Assembly (NCBI GenBank): GCA_963768025.1
Contig: CAVYGM010000009.1
Span: forward strand, 62,001 to 126,000
Length of the DNA: 64,000 bases
DNA from: CAVYGM01 sp963768025
GTDB taxonomy: Bacteria > Bacteroidota > Bacteroidia > Cytophagales > Spirosomataceae
Direction of reading: 5' to 3'
Position numbers and translations under genes: made by a program. The notes below the pieces were generated by a model. That model was not told the DNA's origin. It did not search any database and saw only the letters and a program-made list of their open reading frames with translations. Below are positions 44,436 through 54,561 of the stretch, one piece after another; the stretch's first letter is position 1, and each line of letters opens with the position of its first letter.

Positions 44436-47400
44436 ATGATCATGAAGTATAGCCAGTCCATCGCCTTTGCCACTCTTTATTTGATAAGCCTCCTATCGGG
44501 TCTGGAGGTTTTGGCGCAGAAGAAAACGCAGTCCGTCCGCACCCGACTCTATACGCCGGCGGAAGAAATGGCCGGGTTTAAGGTGCCGGCGGGCTTTGTG
44601 GTGGAGCTGGTTGCCAGTGAACAGGACGGTATTGTCAATCCGGTGGATCTTACCTTCGACGATGCCGGTCGGCTCTGGACCCAAACGGCCCGGATGTACC
44701 CCCTGGACCCCGTTGCCGACATTCAGTGGAATGATCTGCTCAAATTGATGAATGACCCGGAAGCGCAGCGCAACCACCCAAATTTTAAGCGGATTCTGGA
44801 TCTGTATCAGGGAAAAACCAGCGGGTCGGATAAGATTTTCATTATCTCGGATTTGTACAGCGGCAAGCCGGCAAAAACCACTCTCTGGGCCGAGGGCCTT
44901 ACTATCCCCATGAGCATACTGCCGTACAAAGACGGTGCCTACGTAGCTCAGGGGTCGGAGCTTTTTTTTCTAAAGGATGCCGACGGGGATGGCCGGGCCG
45001 AGGAACGGGTACCTTTGCTCACGGGGTTCGGCTTTACAGACACGCACACCATGGCCCATGTACTCGTGAGAGCACCCGGCGACTGGATTCATTTTAGCCA
45101 GGGAGCTCTGAACAAGGGGGAGGTGTCTTCGGTGAGAAGCGGCATGAAACTGAAAATTGATTACAGCAAAATCGCCCGGTTTTCGCTGGATGCTACCCGC
45201 CTTGAGCTGGTCAGCGCGGGGCTAAATAACATATGGGGGTTCCAGTTGCGGGGAAATGGGCAATGGTACGGCTCCGAGGCCAACGATCTGGGGTTCTCAG
45301 TCACGCCGCTGGAGCCCGGTTCGGCGTTTCCAGGGATTGGTACTGATCGCCTGCGCTTGTACCAGCCTTTTATGCCTGCTTTGCACGAGTTTCGGGTGGG
45401 GGGCACGGGTATATCAGGTACGGCCTTCGCCGACGATGCCTCCGGCTCTTTTCCCGACGAGTACAAAGACGTTGCCTTCCTGGCCAACCCCATCACCAGC
45501 ACCATCAATGCTGTGCGGATCGTTCGCAATCCGGATGGAACGGTCACCGCCACCCATTTGCCCGACCTGCTGACCTCGGAGGACGATTGGTTTCGACCGG
45601 TCAATATGGAGTTTGGTCCGGACGGGTGTCTGTACATTGCCGACTGGTACAATAAGATTGTTTCCCACAACGAGCTACCGACCACGCACCCCGACCGCGA
45701 CAAATCACACGGCCGCATTTGGCGGATTCGTCATATAAGCCAGCCGCCCCGTACCATCCCCAATCTGTACACCGTTGCCACGTCGAACCTGCCTAATCAC
45801 CTGCAGTCGCCGTCCCTGTGGGAAAAGCGGGCGGCCTGGCACCAGATTTCCGACCGGCCGCTGGCCGAAACCCAGGCGTTGACTCCACGACTAGTAGCCT
45901 TGGCGCTGGATGAGTCGGAGAGGGAAGACACCCGAATTCATGCGCTGTGGTCATTGGAAAGCCTCCGGATGTATCATGCCGATCTGCTTACGTCCTTGTT
46001 GCGGTCTCCGTTGCCTGACCTGCGGAGGGAGGCTGTACGTTCACTGGCCAGTTTTTCAGTAAGCCCTGAGACTCTGATAAGCCAGGTGAAGCACCTGATA
46101 GAAGACCAAAACCCGGCGATCCGATCGCAGGTACTGCGGACCCTCCTGGAGGCTGGAAAAGCTAATCAGGCAATCGTGGACCTGCTTGTCCGGGCATCGA
46201 AGCCCGAAATGCCCGGAGACGCCCTGGGGGGAGCCTACGAGAGGAAGTTTGAACGGTTCCTGGCCCGCCGGGCCCTTGAACAGTACCCTGATGAACTCCA
46301 TACGTACCTGAGTGCGCCCCCAGCTCCCGATATTCCGGTTTCTAACCTTCTCTGGGTTATTCAGGCGCTACCAAAGGGGCAGCGTGAAGCGGCATTTATG
46401 AAGTTCTGGCCGGCCTCGGCGTCCCTCCCGATCAGCGAGTCCTTGTTTATAGACTTGGCGAAAATGCTGGATAGTAAGCAAATTTTTGAGGCCGTGAAGC
46501 CTACCCTACAGGCAGCGGTTACGGCCAGAACGTATGTGGCCTATGCCTTGCAAAATCAGGGACAGGTACAGTCGCCCGAACTTGCCGAGCTGCTTACTAT
46601 TCCGGTTGAGTTTCTCCTTGCGGGCAACAGTCAGGCGGATATCGACCTGGCCCTTGATGCGATTGGGCGGTTTGGTATGGTAGCCTTACAGGATAAAGTA
46701 GTGGCTTTGCTGGGTGGTCAGGTATCCGAGAAAACCCTAAAGCTTGCTCTAAAATCCCTTGAATCAAGCCCCAAAGCTAGCCGAGAGGTATTGCCGGGGG
46801 TTGTGCAGAACAGAAGCCTGGGCTTTGATGTCCGCCTGACGTCGTTGCACAATCTCGTAAAAGCAGATCGTTCTGCCGGACAACAAGCCCTCATACGCTG
46901 GTTGCCTGACCTGACAGGTACTGAAAAAGAAGAACTCGTCAGCAGACTAACCGCCTCTCGGGAGGGAGCTGAACTGGTGTTGCTGTTATATGAAAAGAAA
47001 CGACTTGACTTCCCGGCATTTACCAGACCTTCCGCCGAACGACTCGTCAATTCACTCGGAAACACAGGCCGCGGACAGGAGTTGCTGACACGGGTAAAAA
47101 AGCAAGAGGAAGAAAAGAAAAAAGCATTCCAGGCGCGGTTGTCGCGGTATATGGCCATTGCCGAAAAACATACCGGAAACCCCGACGGCGGGCGGGTTCT
47201 TTTTCAAACCTGCCTGCTGTGCCATCAGGTAGCAAGGGAGGGTCAGAGCATTGCTCCCGCGCTCGACGGGTCGGCCTCCCGCGAAAACGAGGCACTTCTC
47301 ACCGCTATTCTTGATCCGGACGCTGCCGTTGAGTCCGGGTACGCGGTATACCGGGTTACCAAGCGGGATGGGAGCAGCGTGGAGGGGTACCTGCTCCGCC

Positions 47401-47579
47401 AGGACACCCGCGGTACTACGCTGGCGTTTATGGGGGGAAGTAAGGTTTTTGTGGAGGCTGGTGCCATCAAAAGTCAGGGATTTCTGAGCGGAAGATCGTT
47501 TATGCCCAAAGGACTCATGGACCAATATACAGCCGGGCAGGTGGCAGATTTGTTATCGTACATCCGCACCTTGAAATAA
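44436..47579 (+). CDS. Large exported dehydrogenase-like protein with HEAT repeats and C-terminal cytochrome c
   Basis: A 1047-residue protein. A signal peptide (about 1-27) leads to a beta-propeller-type domain of the PVC-type membrane-bound dehydrogenase group (about 45-430; FDDAGRLWTQTARMYPLD, GFGFTDTHTMAHVLV, MEFGPDGCLYIADWYNKIVSHNE). HEAT-like helical repeats fill about 450-890. The C-terminus is a heme c domain with CLLCH at 926-930 and the likely axial Met1023 in SFMPKGL. Such proteins are thought to oxidise sugars or alcohols in the periplasm and pass electrons to the respiratory chain; substrate unknown. Full length, single gene. Confidence 0.85.
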   Translation: MIMKYSQSIAFATLYLISLLSGLEVLAQKKTQSVRTRLYTPAEEMAGFKVPAGFVVELVASEQDGIVNPVDLTFDDAGRLWTQTARMYPLDPVADIQWNDLLKLMNDPEAQRNHPNFKRILDLYQGKTSGSDKIFIISDLYSGKPAKTTLWAEGLTIPMSILPYKDGAYVAQGSELFFLKDADGDGRAEERVPLLTGFGFTDTHTMAHVLVRAPGDWIHFSQGALNKGEVSSVRSGMKLKIDYSKIARFSLDATRLELVSAGLNNIWGFQLRGNGQWYGSEANDLGFSVTPLEPGSAFPGIGTDRLRLYQPFMPALHEFRVGGTGISGTAFADDASGSFPDEYKDVAFLANPITSTINAVRIVRNPDGTVTATHLPDLLTSEDDWFRPVNMEFGPDGCLYIADWYNKIVSHNELPTTHPDRDKSHGRIWRIRHISQPPRTIPNLYTVATSNLPNHLQSPSLWEKRAAWHQISDRPLAETQALTPRLVALALDESEREDTRIHALWSLESLRMYHADLLTSLLRSPLPDLRREAVRSLASFSVSPETLISQVKHLIEDQNPAIRSQVLRTLLEAGKANQAIVDLLVRASKPEMPGDALGGAYERKFERFLARRALEQYPDELHTYLSAPPAPDIPVSNLLWVIQALPKGQREAAFMKFWPASASLPISESLFIDLAKMLDSKQIFEAVKPTLQAAVTARTYVAYALQNQGQVQSPELAELLTIPVEFLLAGNSQADIDLALDAIGRFGMVALQDKVVALLGGQVSEKTLKLALKSLESSPKASREVLPGVVQNRSLGFDVRLTSLHNLVKADRSAGQQALIRWLPDLTGTEKEELVSRLTASREGAELVLLLYEKKRLDFPAFTRPSAERLVNSLGNTGRGQELLTRVKKQEEEKKKAFQARLSRYMAIAEKHTGNPDGGRVLFQTCLLCHQVAREGQSIAPALDGSASRENEALLTAILDPDAAVESGYAVYRVTKRDGSSVEGYLLRQDTRGTTLAFMGGSKVFVEAGAIKSQGFLSGRSFMPKGLMDQYTAGQVADLLSYIRTLK

Positions 47580-47789
47580 AAAAAATCAATAGAAATTGTA
47601 CAAATTCAGCTATTCTACCGATGTTTTGGATAGCTGGCTGGTAAAGAATTTACGGCAAATTAGACTATCACAGGCTAGGTTAGTAGTTTAAATTCAGGAT
47701 TTTATACATTTTTCGAATTAAATTGCGAAAAATTTGTCAAAATCGGATTCAGGGTTAACCTTTATCTTTTCCAAATCGTAAAATTAGTT

Positions 47790-48764
47790 ATGTCATTGCA
47801 AGAAGGAGATTTCTTCGAGGGAGTATATCAGCTCAAAAAAATAGTAAAAGGAGAGGTCGCAGGGGATGCGACGCGCTGGTCGGCCGATGACTTTACCGGC
47901 AGCCAAAAAGGTCAGGTGACCATTGATGTTATCCCTACTTCGTACGACGCAAAACTGACTTGGGTAGCGGATATAAAAGGATTACTCAAAATCGGACAGT
48001 CGGTCAGTCATCAGGCTCGCTATTTCGTGTGGGAAAAAAACAAAGAAAAAACAGTAACCAAACTTACATCGAGTGAGGTAAGTAGCGCAGAAGAGGAAAA
48101 ATTCGTAAAGATCATCGAGGAGTTGAATCTCGCTCCGAATGAGATGGTTATTTCCAGCGATATTCCTGAGTTCTGGCATACCGACGACAAAGAGGTGCTG
48201 CTTTTCTACCGCAAACAAGTCAGCCAGCAAGCCAATGCACGCCAAAACGCCGAAGTGCTTCATTTCTGGAAAAAAATTATTTCTCCTGATTATATCTCCC
48301 CGCCAAAACCCGAACCCGCGCCCTCCCTGATGTCGCCTGAGACCCTGAAAAATCCCAGGGAGTTGAAGTCGATCCTCAGCACGGCGGGCTGGCGCAATAC
48401 GCTAATCGTGATCGGAATTCTGTTGGCCACCGCAGTTTACTTCTTGAAGCCTAGCACCGGAGGGTCTGGCGATACGGCCTTTTTAGCAACCTTTAACCAG
48501 GCGCTGGAAAAAGGGATTGCCTACGAGAAAAAAGGGGAGTACGAGCGGGCAATTGAAGCGTTCAAGAGCGCCGTCCAACTCCCCGCCTCGGATGTGGCCC
48601 AGCAACGACTAGATAGCCTGGGCTATGTATATGAGTCCTACGCCTTTATGGAATGTCAGAAATACAAGTCTACGGACAGTTCAAATCTTTTTTTTATTGC
48701 TGATCAGTATTTTCATTATGCCGGAATACTCACCGGAAACACCCCAATCCGAAAATGCGAATAA
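47790..48764 (+). CDS. Membrane protein with kinase-N-lobe-like start and TPR tail
   Basis: A 324-residue protein with no signal peptide and one membrane segment at about 206-224 (TLIVIGILLATAVYFL). Residues 1-170 are cytosolic if the segment is type II. Their start (FFEGVYQLKKIVKGEVAGDATRWSADDFTG) follows the rhythm of a protein-kinase N-lobe, but Gly-loop and catalytic Lys are missing. After the membrane segment, EKGIAYEKKGEYERAIEAFKSAV is a TPR unit. The last 10 bases overlap the next gene, a TPR outer-membrane protein. The kinase resemblance is weak and is offered only as a lead. Confidence 0.6.
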   Translation: MSLQEGDFFEGVYQLKKIVKGEVAGDATRWSADDFTGSQKGQVTIDVIPTSYDAKLTWVADIKGLLKIGQSVSHQARYFVWEKNKEKTVTKLTSSEVSSAEEEKFVKIIEELNLAPNEMVISSDIPEFWHTDDKEVLLFYRKQVSQQANARQNAEVLHFWKKIISPDYISPPKPEPAPSLMSPETLKNPRELKSILSTAGWRNTLIVIGILLATAVYFLKPSTGGSGDTAFLATFNQALEKGIAYEKKGEYERAIEAFKSAVQLPASDVAQQRLDSLGYVYESYAFMECQKYKSTDSSNLFFIADQYFHYAGILTGNTPIRKCE

Positions 48765-51075
48765 GACATTTACTTTGTATTGTGCTGTTGGCTTCTACCA
48801 CGGGCACGTGGGCCCAGATGTTTCCAAACCGTAACCTGTACGATGTATGGATTACGGCCGAAGCTTTTCTGAACGCCGGTAAATTCGACCAGGCGATCAA
48901 ACTTTACCAGGGGGGGCAGAATGTACCCCTGTTTCAGGACAGGTTAAAGGCCGCCAAAAGCCTGCAAACCCTTTTTGAAAACGCAGAACGCTTGTACCAA
49001 TCCAAAAGGTATGATCAGGCACTTGAAATGTTCAGTAAATACCGGGAAATAGACCGTGATCTCCATGTCCCTGTTTTCGACGACCGGATTCAGTCCTGCC
49101 TTCGCCAATTGGACAAGGTGCTGGTCAAAAAACTCAACGAATCCACCAGGGTGGTGGCGGGGTTTGAGTGGGCCTACAAAGGGGAGCGGCAGCTTTCGGC
49201 GCTGGACACCGTGGCGGCGCGAAAAAGCTTTGCCAAAGCCGCCCAGTTGGGAGGGAGCCTGAATTCCACCCTCCGCGAACAGTACAAGGAAGGCCAGCAG
49301 GCCGTGAGTGCCCTGGCGACCTGGGGGCGGGAGTACCGCCAAGCCCTCGCGACGAATGATTCGGAACGTGCATTGGATTTGCTGAGGCGGTACCGGTCGG
49401 CATCCAGGTATATTATCAATTCCCTTGAATTCGAGATCAGGAGTAAGGAGGAACAGGCGGCAGGTAAGGGGAGCGGGAATCTCAATGTTCAGGTAAAAGC
49501 CTACGCTGAGGCTTGCCGGACGGAGGAGTTGTTTTATTACCTGAAGAGCCATCCGGATGCACTCGCCGCGGGAGACTCGGCCATGGAGCTTATCGGCGAA
49601 TACCAACGGATTGAGGGAGATATTACCTTGCTGAAAAAGGATCCCGGCAATCGGGAGTTTCTGGAAAGTGCCTACAAAAGCCTGATTGTGAAGGGAGCAC
49701 AAATTCCGCAGGTAGGCGGGTTGATTCAGTCATGCGCCAAAAATAGCTACTACGATTATTTGGTAAATCTGGCCCTCATAAACGAAAAAGCGGGTGACGA
49801 CACCGGCGAAACCAGCAAGTACCAGGAAGCGGGCGAGGTTTATGGTGGAAGCCCGCCAACTGGGGCTGAAGCAATATGAGGCCGATATTGATACGATACA
49901 GCGCCGGCTGTCGGGCAAAACCGGCTGTGAAGGTACCTTGCGGCAGTTTGCCAGGGCGGTCATCAGCATAAAGCGGGAGATTTCGAACTGCCGGATTCAA
50001 CAAGGCAAAAAAATCTGGGAGGAGTCGCTCGCCCGGCTTGGCGGGCTGTGGCCTGAATACCCCTGCCCTCATGGGCCAGTACGCCACCCTGCGCGACTCC
50101 ATAAATCGCCTGTACGAAGCGGATAGCCTTTATTTTCTATTGGAAGGCCAGGCTACGCGGGCTTTGGTCGCAAATCGCTGCGAGGAAGCATCGGGGTTGT
50201 TTCAACGAATGGCGGCGGTGGGAATCTGTAACAGTGCCTATCGGGATAGCTCCGCTACGGCCAACCGGCTCAAACTTGTCAACTGCGAGCGCCTAAACTG
50301 CTACGCTGGCAACCGCGACAAAGCAGTGGCTAGCGTAGCCGACAAAAAGTGGGAGAAAGCGTACGAATACTATCAGGCCGCGTACGAGTGTGCCAATCCT
50401 TCCCAGAAAACTAGGATCACCGAGGTACTGGCTACCATTGAGTGTGATGCCTACCCGGAGCGCTGCCGCAAAAACAAGGTGGTCCTAGAACCCACCCTAC
50501 GGATACTAGCCAACAAGCCCAAGTACACCGAGGATGGCGTGGCCCGCCAAACGTCGTACGGCTATTTTACGTCGGCGGGTTTACAACTGTCGTTTCTTTC
50601 GGTCGAAACTCCCCTGGATCTTATCCTGGGGGCGGAGTACTTCCGAACTCAGTACCAGTCATTGCGATCGGATCTGACTGTGCAGGGGGCTGCGGGCGAA
50701 TTTGATATTTCGGGTGCCGATGCCTTCGTGGCGCTCAAACTGCACAAGCCTCGTATCGAGCCGGACCGCCTGCGGCCGTATCTGAAAGTCGGGGTCGAAT
50801 TCCTGCTTCCATTTACCTACAATCACGCCAATTTTGATAATGTGTACGAATCCACCAACGATCGGTCATTGTTGAAGAAGCAATCCCTTATGGCTTCGGG
50901 GGCCCTGGGGTTTGAGGTGGAGCGGAATAAGTACGGTTTTTTCGCCGAAGTGACCACCGCCTACGACTTTTCGGGTATATACAATGCCAACGCCGTGACC
51001 GCCTCGGGGGCCCGTGGCAGCACAGAAGCCTATTTTCGGGGCATTGGCCTGCGGGTAGGCGTACGGTTCTGGTAA
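48755..51075 (+). CDS. Exported TPR-rich protein with C-terminal outer-membrane barrel (two frameshifts)
   Basis: A signal peptide (MRIRHLLCIVLLASTTGTWAQ) is followed by helical TPR-like repeats (WITAEAFLNAGKFDQAIKLYQGG, YQSKRYDQALEMFSKYREI and several more) to about residue 570. The last 190 residues are amphipathic strands ending in GIGLRVGVRFW, the terminal-aromatic signature of outer-membrane beta-barrels. The frame breaks near 49840 (QEA to ARFMVEARQLGL) and near 50040 (LARL to AGCGLNTPALMGQYATLR). Correcting both gives about 772 residues. It overlaps the membrane TPR gene by 10 bases, so the pair likely forms one envelope complex. Confidence 0.75.
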
Positions 51076-51098
51076 AAGCAGAATCACATAGCCCCATG

Positions 51099-51131
51099 AA
51101 AAAAGTCCTCACTACCAGCGAGGACTTTTTT
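51099..51131. terminator. Bidirectional terminator
   Basis: AAAAAAGTCCTC (51099-51110) pairs perfectly with GAGGACTTTTTT (51120-51131) around a 9-base loop. It lies between the stop codons of the convergent TPR/OMP gene and nrdA and can serve both. Confidence 0.85.
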
Positions 51132-51160
51132 GTATTAGTAAGCTACTACAAAAATCACGA

Positions 51161-53607
51161 TCAGGAGCCGCAGGCCTCGCACCCTTCCGGATCGTCGAGG
51201 GAGCACTGCATATCCGAGCGGTTGTCGCGATCGGGTTTGGCCGACTGCTGGTCTTGGGCGTACTGGGTATAGTCCAGTTCTTTTTCGGCCACCGACACCA
51301 CCGCGGGTTGGATTTGAGGTTCAGCCTGCTTCTGTACGGTGAACTGCACCGGATCGGCCGCAGCGCGGGTGCGGAGGTAGTACATGCCCGTTTTGAGTCC
51401 TTTTTTCCAGGCGTAGAAGTGCATGGACGTCAGCTTGCCAAAGTTGGGCTCTTCCATGAATATGTTGAGCGACTGCGACTGGCAAATATAAGCGCCCCGG
51501 TCGGCCGACATATCGAGCAGGGTACGTTGCTTAATTTCCCAGACCGTCTTGTACAGGTCTTTGATGTGCTGCGGAATTCCGGGAATGTGCTGCACCGAAC
51601 CGTTGGCCATGATGAGCTTGTTCTTCATGTCTTCGTTCCAGAGGTCCCAGCTTCACCAGGTCCTTCAGCAGGTGCTTGTTCACCACCATAAACTCACCCG
51701 AAAGGACGCGCCGCACGTAGATGTTAGAGGTATATGGCTCAAAACACTCGTTGTTTCCGAGGATCTGACTGGTGGAAGCCGTTGGCATCGGTGCCAGTAG
51801 CAGGGAGTTGCGTACGCCGTGCTTTACCACGGCCTTGCGCAGTTTTTCCCAGTCCCAGCGACCGCTCGTTGGCGTCACGCCCCACATGTCAAACTGGAAG
51901 ATGCCTTGTGAAATAGGGCTATCCCGCGAAGGTTTCGTAGGGTTTGTGGCCTTTGCCAAGTCCATCGAGGCCTCCATGGCACCGAAATAGATGGTCTCGA
52001 AGATCTCCTCGTTCAGCTCCGGGCTTCGTCGGAATCGAAAGGCATTCGCAGCAGGCAAAGGGCATCGGCCAGTCCCTGAATACCGATTCCGATGGGCCGG
52101 TGGCGCATGTTGCATTTCTCCGCTTCGGGTACCGGGTAGTAGTTGAGGTCAATCACCTTGTTCAGGTTACGCGTCACCACCTTGGTGATTTCGTATAGTT
52201 TCTGGTGGTTGAACCGGTAGACCGTCCTGCGCCTTCTCCACGAATTTGGGCAGCGCAATCGAAGCCAGGTTACACACCGCCACTTCGTCGGGAGCGGTGT
52301 ACTCCATGATCTCGGTGCAGAGGTTCGAGGACTTGATCGTGCCCAGGTTCTTCTGGTTCGATTTGCGGTTGGCGTGTCCTTGTACAGCATGTAGGGCGTG
52401 CCCGTTTCGATCTGAGATTCCAGAATGGCAAACCACAGATCCTGCGCCTTGATGGTTTTGCGGCCTTTGCCTTCCGTTCGTACTTCTCGTACAGTTTCTC
52501 AAACTCCTCTCCCTGCGTATCGGACAGGCCGGGGCACTCGTTCGGACAGAACAGCGACCAGGTGTCGTTGCTTCTACGCGCTTCATGAACAGGTCGGGAA
52601 TCCACAGGGCGTAGAACAGGTCGCGTGCGCGCTTCTCTTCTTTGCCGTGGTTCTTCTTCAGATCCAGGAAGTCGAAGATGTCGGCGTGCCAGGGCTCCAT
52701 ATAGATAGCGAAGGAGCCCTTGCGCTTGCCGCCGCCCTGGTCCACGTAGCGGGCGGTGTCATTGAACACCCGCAGCATGGGCACGATGCCGTTGGAGGTG
52801 CCGTTGGTGCCTTTGATGTAGCTGCCCGTAGCGCGTACATCATGGATGCTGAGGCCGATGCCGCCCGCCGATTGCGATATCAGGGCGCAGTGCTTCAGCG
52901 TATCGTAAATGCCGTCGATGCTGTCCTCCTTCATGGTGAGCAGGAAGCACGAGCGACATCTGTGGCTTGGGCGTACCGGCGTTGAACAGGGTAGGCGTGG
53001 CGTGCGTAAACCACTTCTCGGACAGCAGATTGTAGGTTTCGATGGCCGCCTGCACGTCGTCCGTGTGAATGCCGATCGCCACGCGCATGAGCATGTGCTG
53101 AGGGCGTTCGGCTATCTTGCCGTCTACTTTCAGCAGGTAGATTTTTCCAGGGTCTTAAAGCCGAAGTAATCGTAGCCGTAGTCGCGGTCATAGATGATGG
53201 TCGAGTCCAGCAAAGCGGCGTTTCGGCGGATCACGTCGTATACCTCTTTGGAAATGAGCGAGGCATTTTCGCCGGTTTTAGGGTCCACATACGTATACAA
53301 CCGCTTCATGGTAGCCGAAAACGACTTCAACGTAATCTTGTGCAGATTAGAGATCGCAATGCGTGCCGCCAGAATAGCGTAGTCGGGGTGCTTGGTGGTC
53401 ATGGAAGCCGCCGTTTCGGCCGCCAGAGTTGTCCAGTTCAGCCGTCGTAACGCCGTCGTAAATACCCGAAATGACCTTCTTGGCCACCTCAATGGGCTGA
53501 ATGTAGTTGGATTCGAGACCGTAGGAGAGTTTTTCTATCCGAGCAGTGATTTTGTCAAATTTCACGGACTCTCTCCGGCCGTCGCGCTTGATTACATACA
53601 TTGGCAT
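51161..53607 (-). CDS. nrdA: Ribonucleoside-diphosphate reductase alpha subunit (at least nine frameshifts)
   Basis: Catalytic subunit of class I ribonucleotide reductase, making dNDPs from NDPs. An ATP-cone opens the protein (VIKRDGRRESVKFDKITARIEKL). Further blocks in order are KWFTHATPTLFNAGTPKPQMS, SQSAGGIGLSIHDVRATGSYI, NLCTEIMEY, RPIGIGIQGLADAL, MPTASTSQILGNNECFEPYTSNIYVRRVLSGEF and a C-terminal Cys pair in CSLDDPEGCEACGS. All blocks are present, but spread over three frames, with breaks near 53430, 53145, 52955, 52570, 52460, 52370, 52220, 52015 and 51640. The total length (about 815 residues) is normal. Dense indels in an essential gene argue for local sequence error. nrdB is not in the window. 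Confidence 0.88.
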
Positions 53608-53968
53608 GGGAATATCTGGTTTTATCTGTAAAAGTTTTGGTTTATTTGCAGCTTGATTCCTGGGGGAGGAGAGATTTTTGAGCTAAAAATTTCTTGAAAT
53701 AACGGGTTTGTAATGAAAAAAACAACTCGGAAATCTGAGGTGTTTTTATTAGCCTAAAAAAAATCTAATCCTTTTCAATGTTACTCCAATGTTAAGATTC
53801 TAATTTAAAGTATGTTATCTAAAAGTGTCAAAATTGGACGCTATCAGAATAGTACTACAAAATATTTTTAAGAAAAATTTTAGGTAGAAAACTAATAATC
53901 AATTAGTTATATAAATAAAAAAAATCATAGTACCAAACCTGATCCGGTAAAACTTTCAAAGGTGCTAT

Positions 53969-53999
53969 AATGGGATTTTTCAAGCAATAAAATCCCATT
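53969..53999. repeat. 11-bp inverted repeat upstream of nrdA
   Basis: AATGGGATTTT and AAAATCCCATT are exact reverse complements around a 9-base loop. There is no T-run on either side. It lies 362 bases before the nrdA start and 200 before rpmE2, so it could be an operator or the end of an unseen small transcript. Confidence 0.5.
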
Positions 54000-54122
54000 G
54001 AACCCTTCACATGCATATTTCTGAGAGTATAACCCAGGTAGCTTGTTTGAATCCAATTGGCTCAAATACCTCCCGAGCAGAGGAGAAAACCGGGGCGACG
54101 AGCTAAAAAATAACGGATGGGG

Positions 54123-54155
54123 TTTGGGAGTTTTGGATTTAAGTCTGTATTTTTG
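54123..54155 (+). promoter_or_regulatory. Promoter of rpmE2
   Basis: TTTG (54123-54126) and TATTTTTG (54148-54155) are spaced by 21 bases, a good fit to the Bacteroidota -33/-7 consensus. It gives a leader of about 40 bases before rpmE2. Confidence 0.65.
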
Positions 54156-54200
54156 CAGTCCTTTTCAAAATCGCAAACAACGAATTAACAATACATACCG

Positions 54201-54446
54201 ATGAAAAAAGATATTCATCCCAATTACAGAGAGGTAGTTTTCTGGGATTTGTCCAGTGACTATAAGTTCATTACACGCTCTACGATCCAAACCAACGAGA
54301 ACATCGTTTGGGAAGACGGCAAAGAGTATCCTGTGTATAAAGTGGAAGTTTCGTCCAATTCGCACCCTTTCTATACCGGAAAGAACGTGCTGGTGGATAC
54401 CGCAGGACGCGTAGACAAGTTTATGAAGCGTTACGGAAAGAAGTAA
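54201..54446 (+). CDS. rpmE2: 50S ribosomal protein L31, type B
   Basis: An 81-residue ribosomal protein. MKKDIHPNYREVVFWDLSSDYKFITRSTI, SSNSHPFYTGKNVLVDTAGRVDKFMKRYGKK matches the zinc-independent type B L31, which lacks the CxxC pairs of type A. It is preceded by a good promoter and followed by a strong terminator, so it is transcribed alone. Confidence 0.95.
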   Translation: MKKDIHPNYREVVFWDLSSDYKFITRSTIQTNENIVWEDGKEYPVYKVEVSSNSHPFYTGKNVLVDTAGRVDKFMKRYGKK

Positions 54447-54472
54447 TTTTCGGAGCACAAAACCAAAATAGC

Positions 54473-54512
54473 GGCAGTCTCTTTACGCCTTAAGAGACTG
54501 CCTTATTTTTTT
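54473..54512 (+). terminator. Terminator of rpmE2
   Basis: GGCAGTCTCTT (54473-54483) pairs with AAGAGACTGCC (54492-54502), and TTATTTTTTT follows. It lies 27 bases after the stop codon. Confidence 0.88.
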
Positions 54513-54561
54513 GTCAGCGTCAACAAAATAGCCGAAATTTGACCGAATTATTCATCAGAAT

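Larger units (their letters stand above)
53608..54200. other. Long AT-rich intergenic region with one hairpin
   Basis: 593 bases separate the divergent nrdA and rpmE2. The region holds a perfect 11-bp inverted repeat (53969-53979 with 53989-53999, loop of 9) and the rpmE2 promoter at its right end. I found no TAnnTTTG element for nrdA and no coding sequence. Confidence 0.5.
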
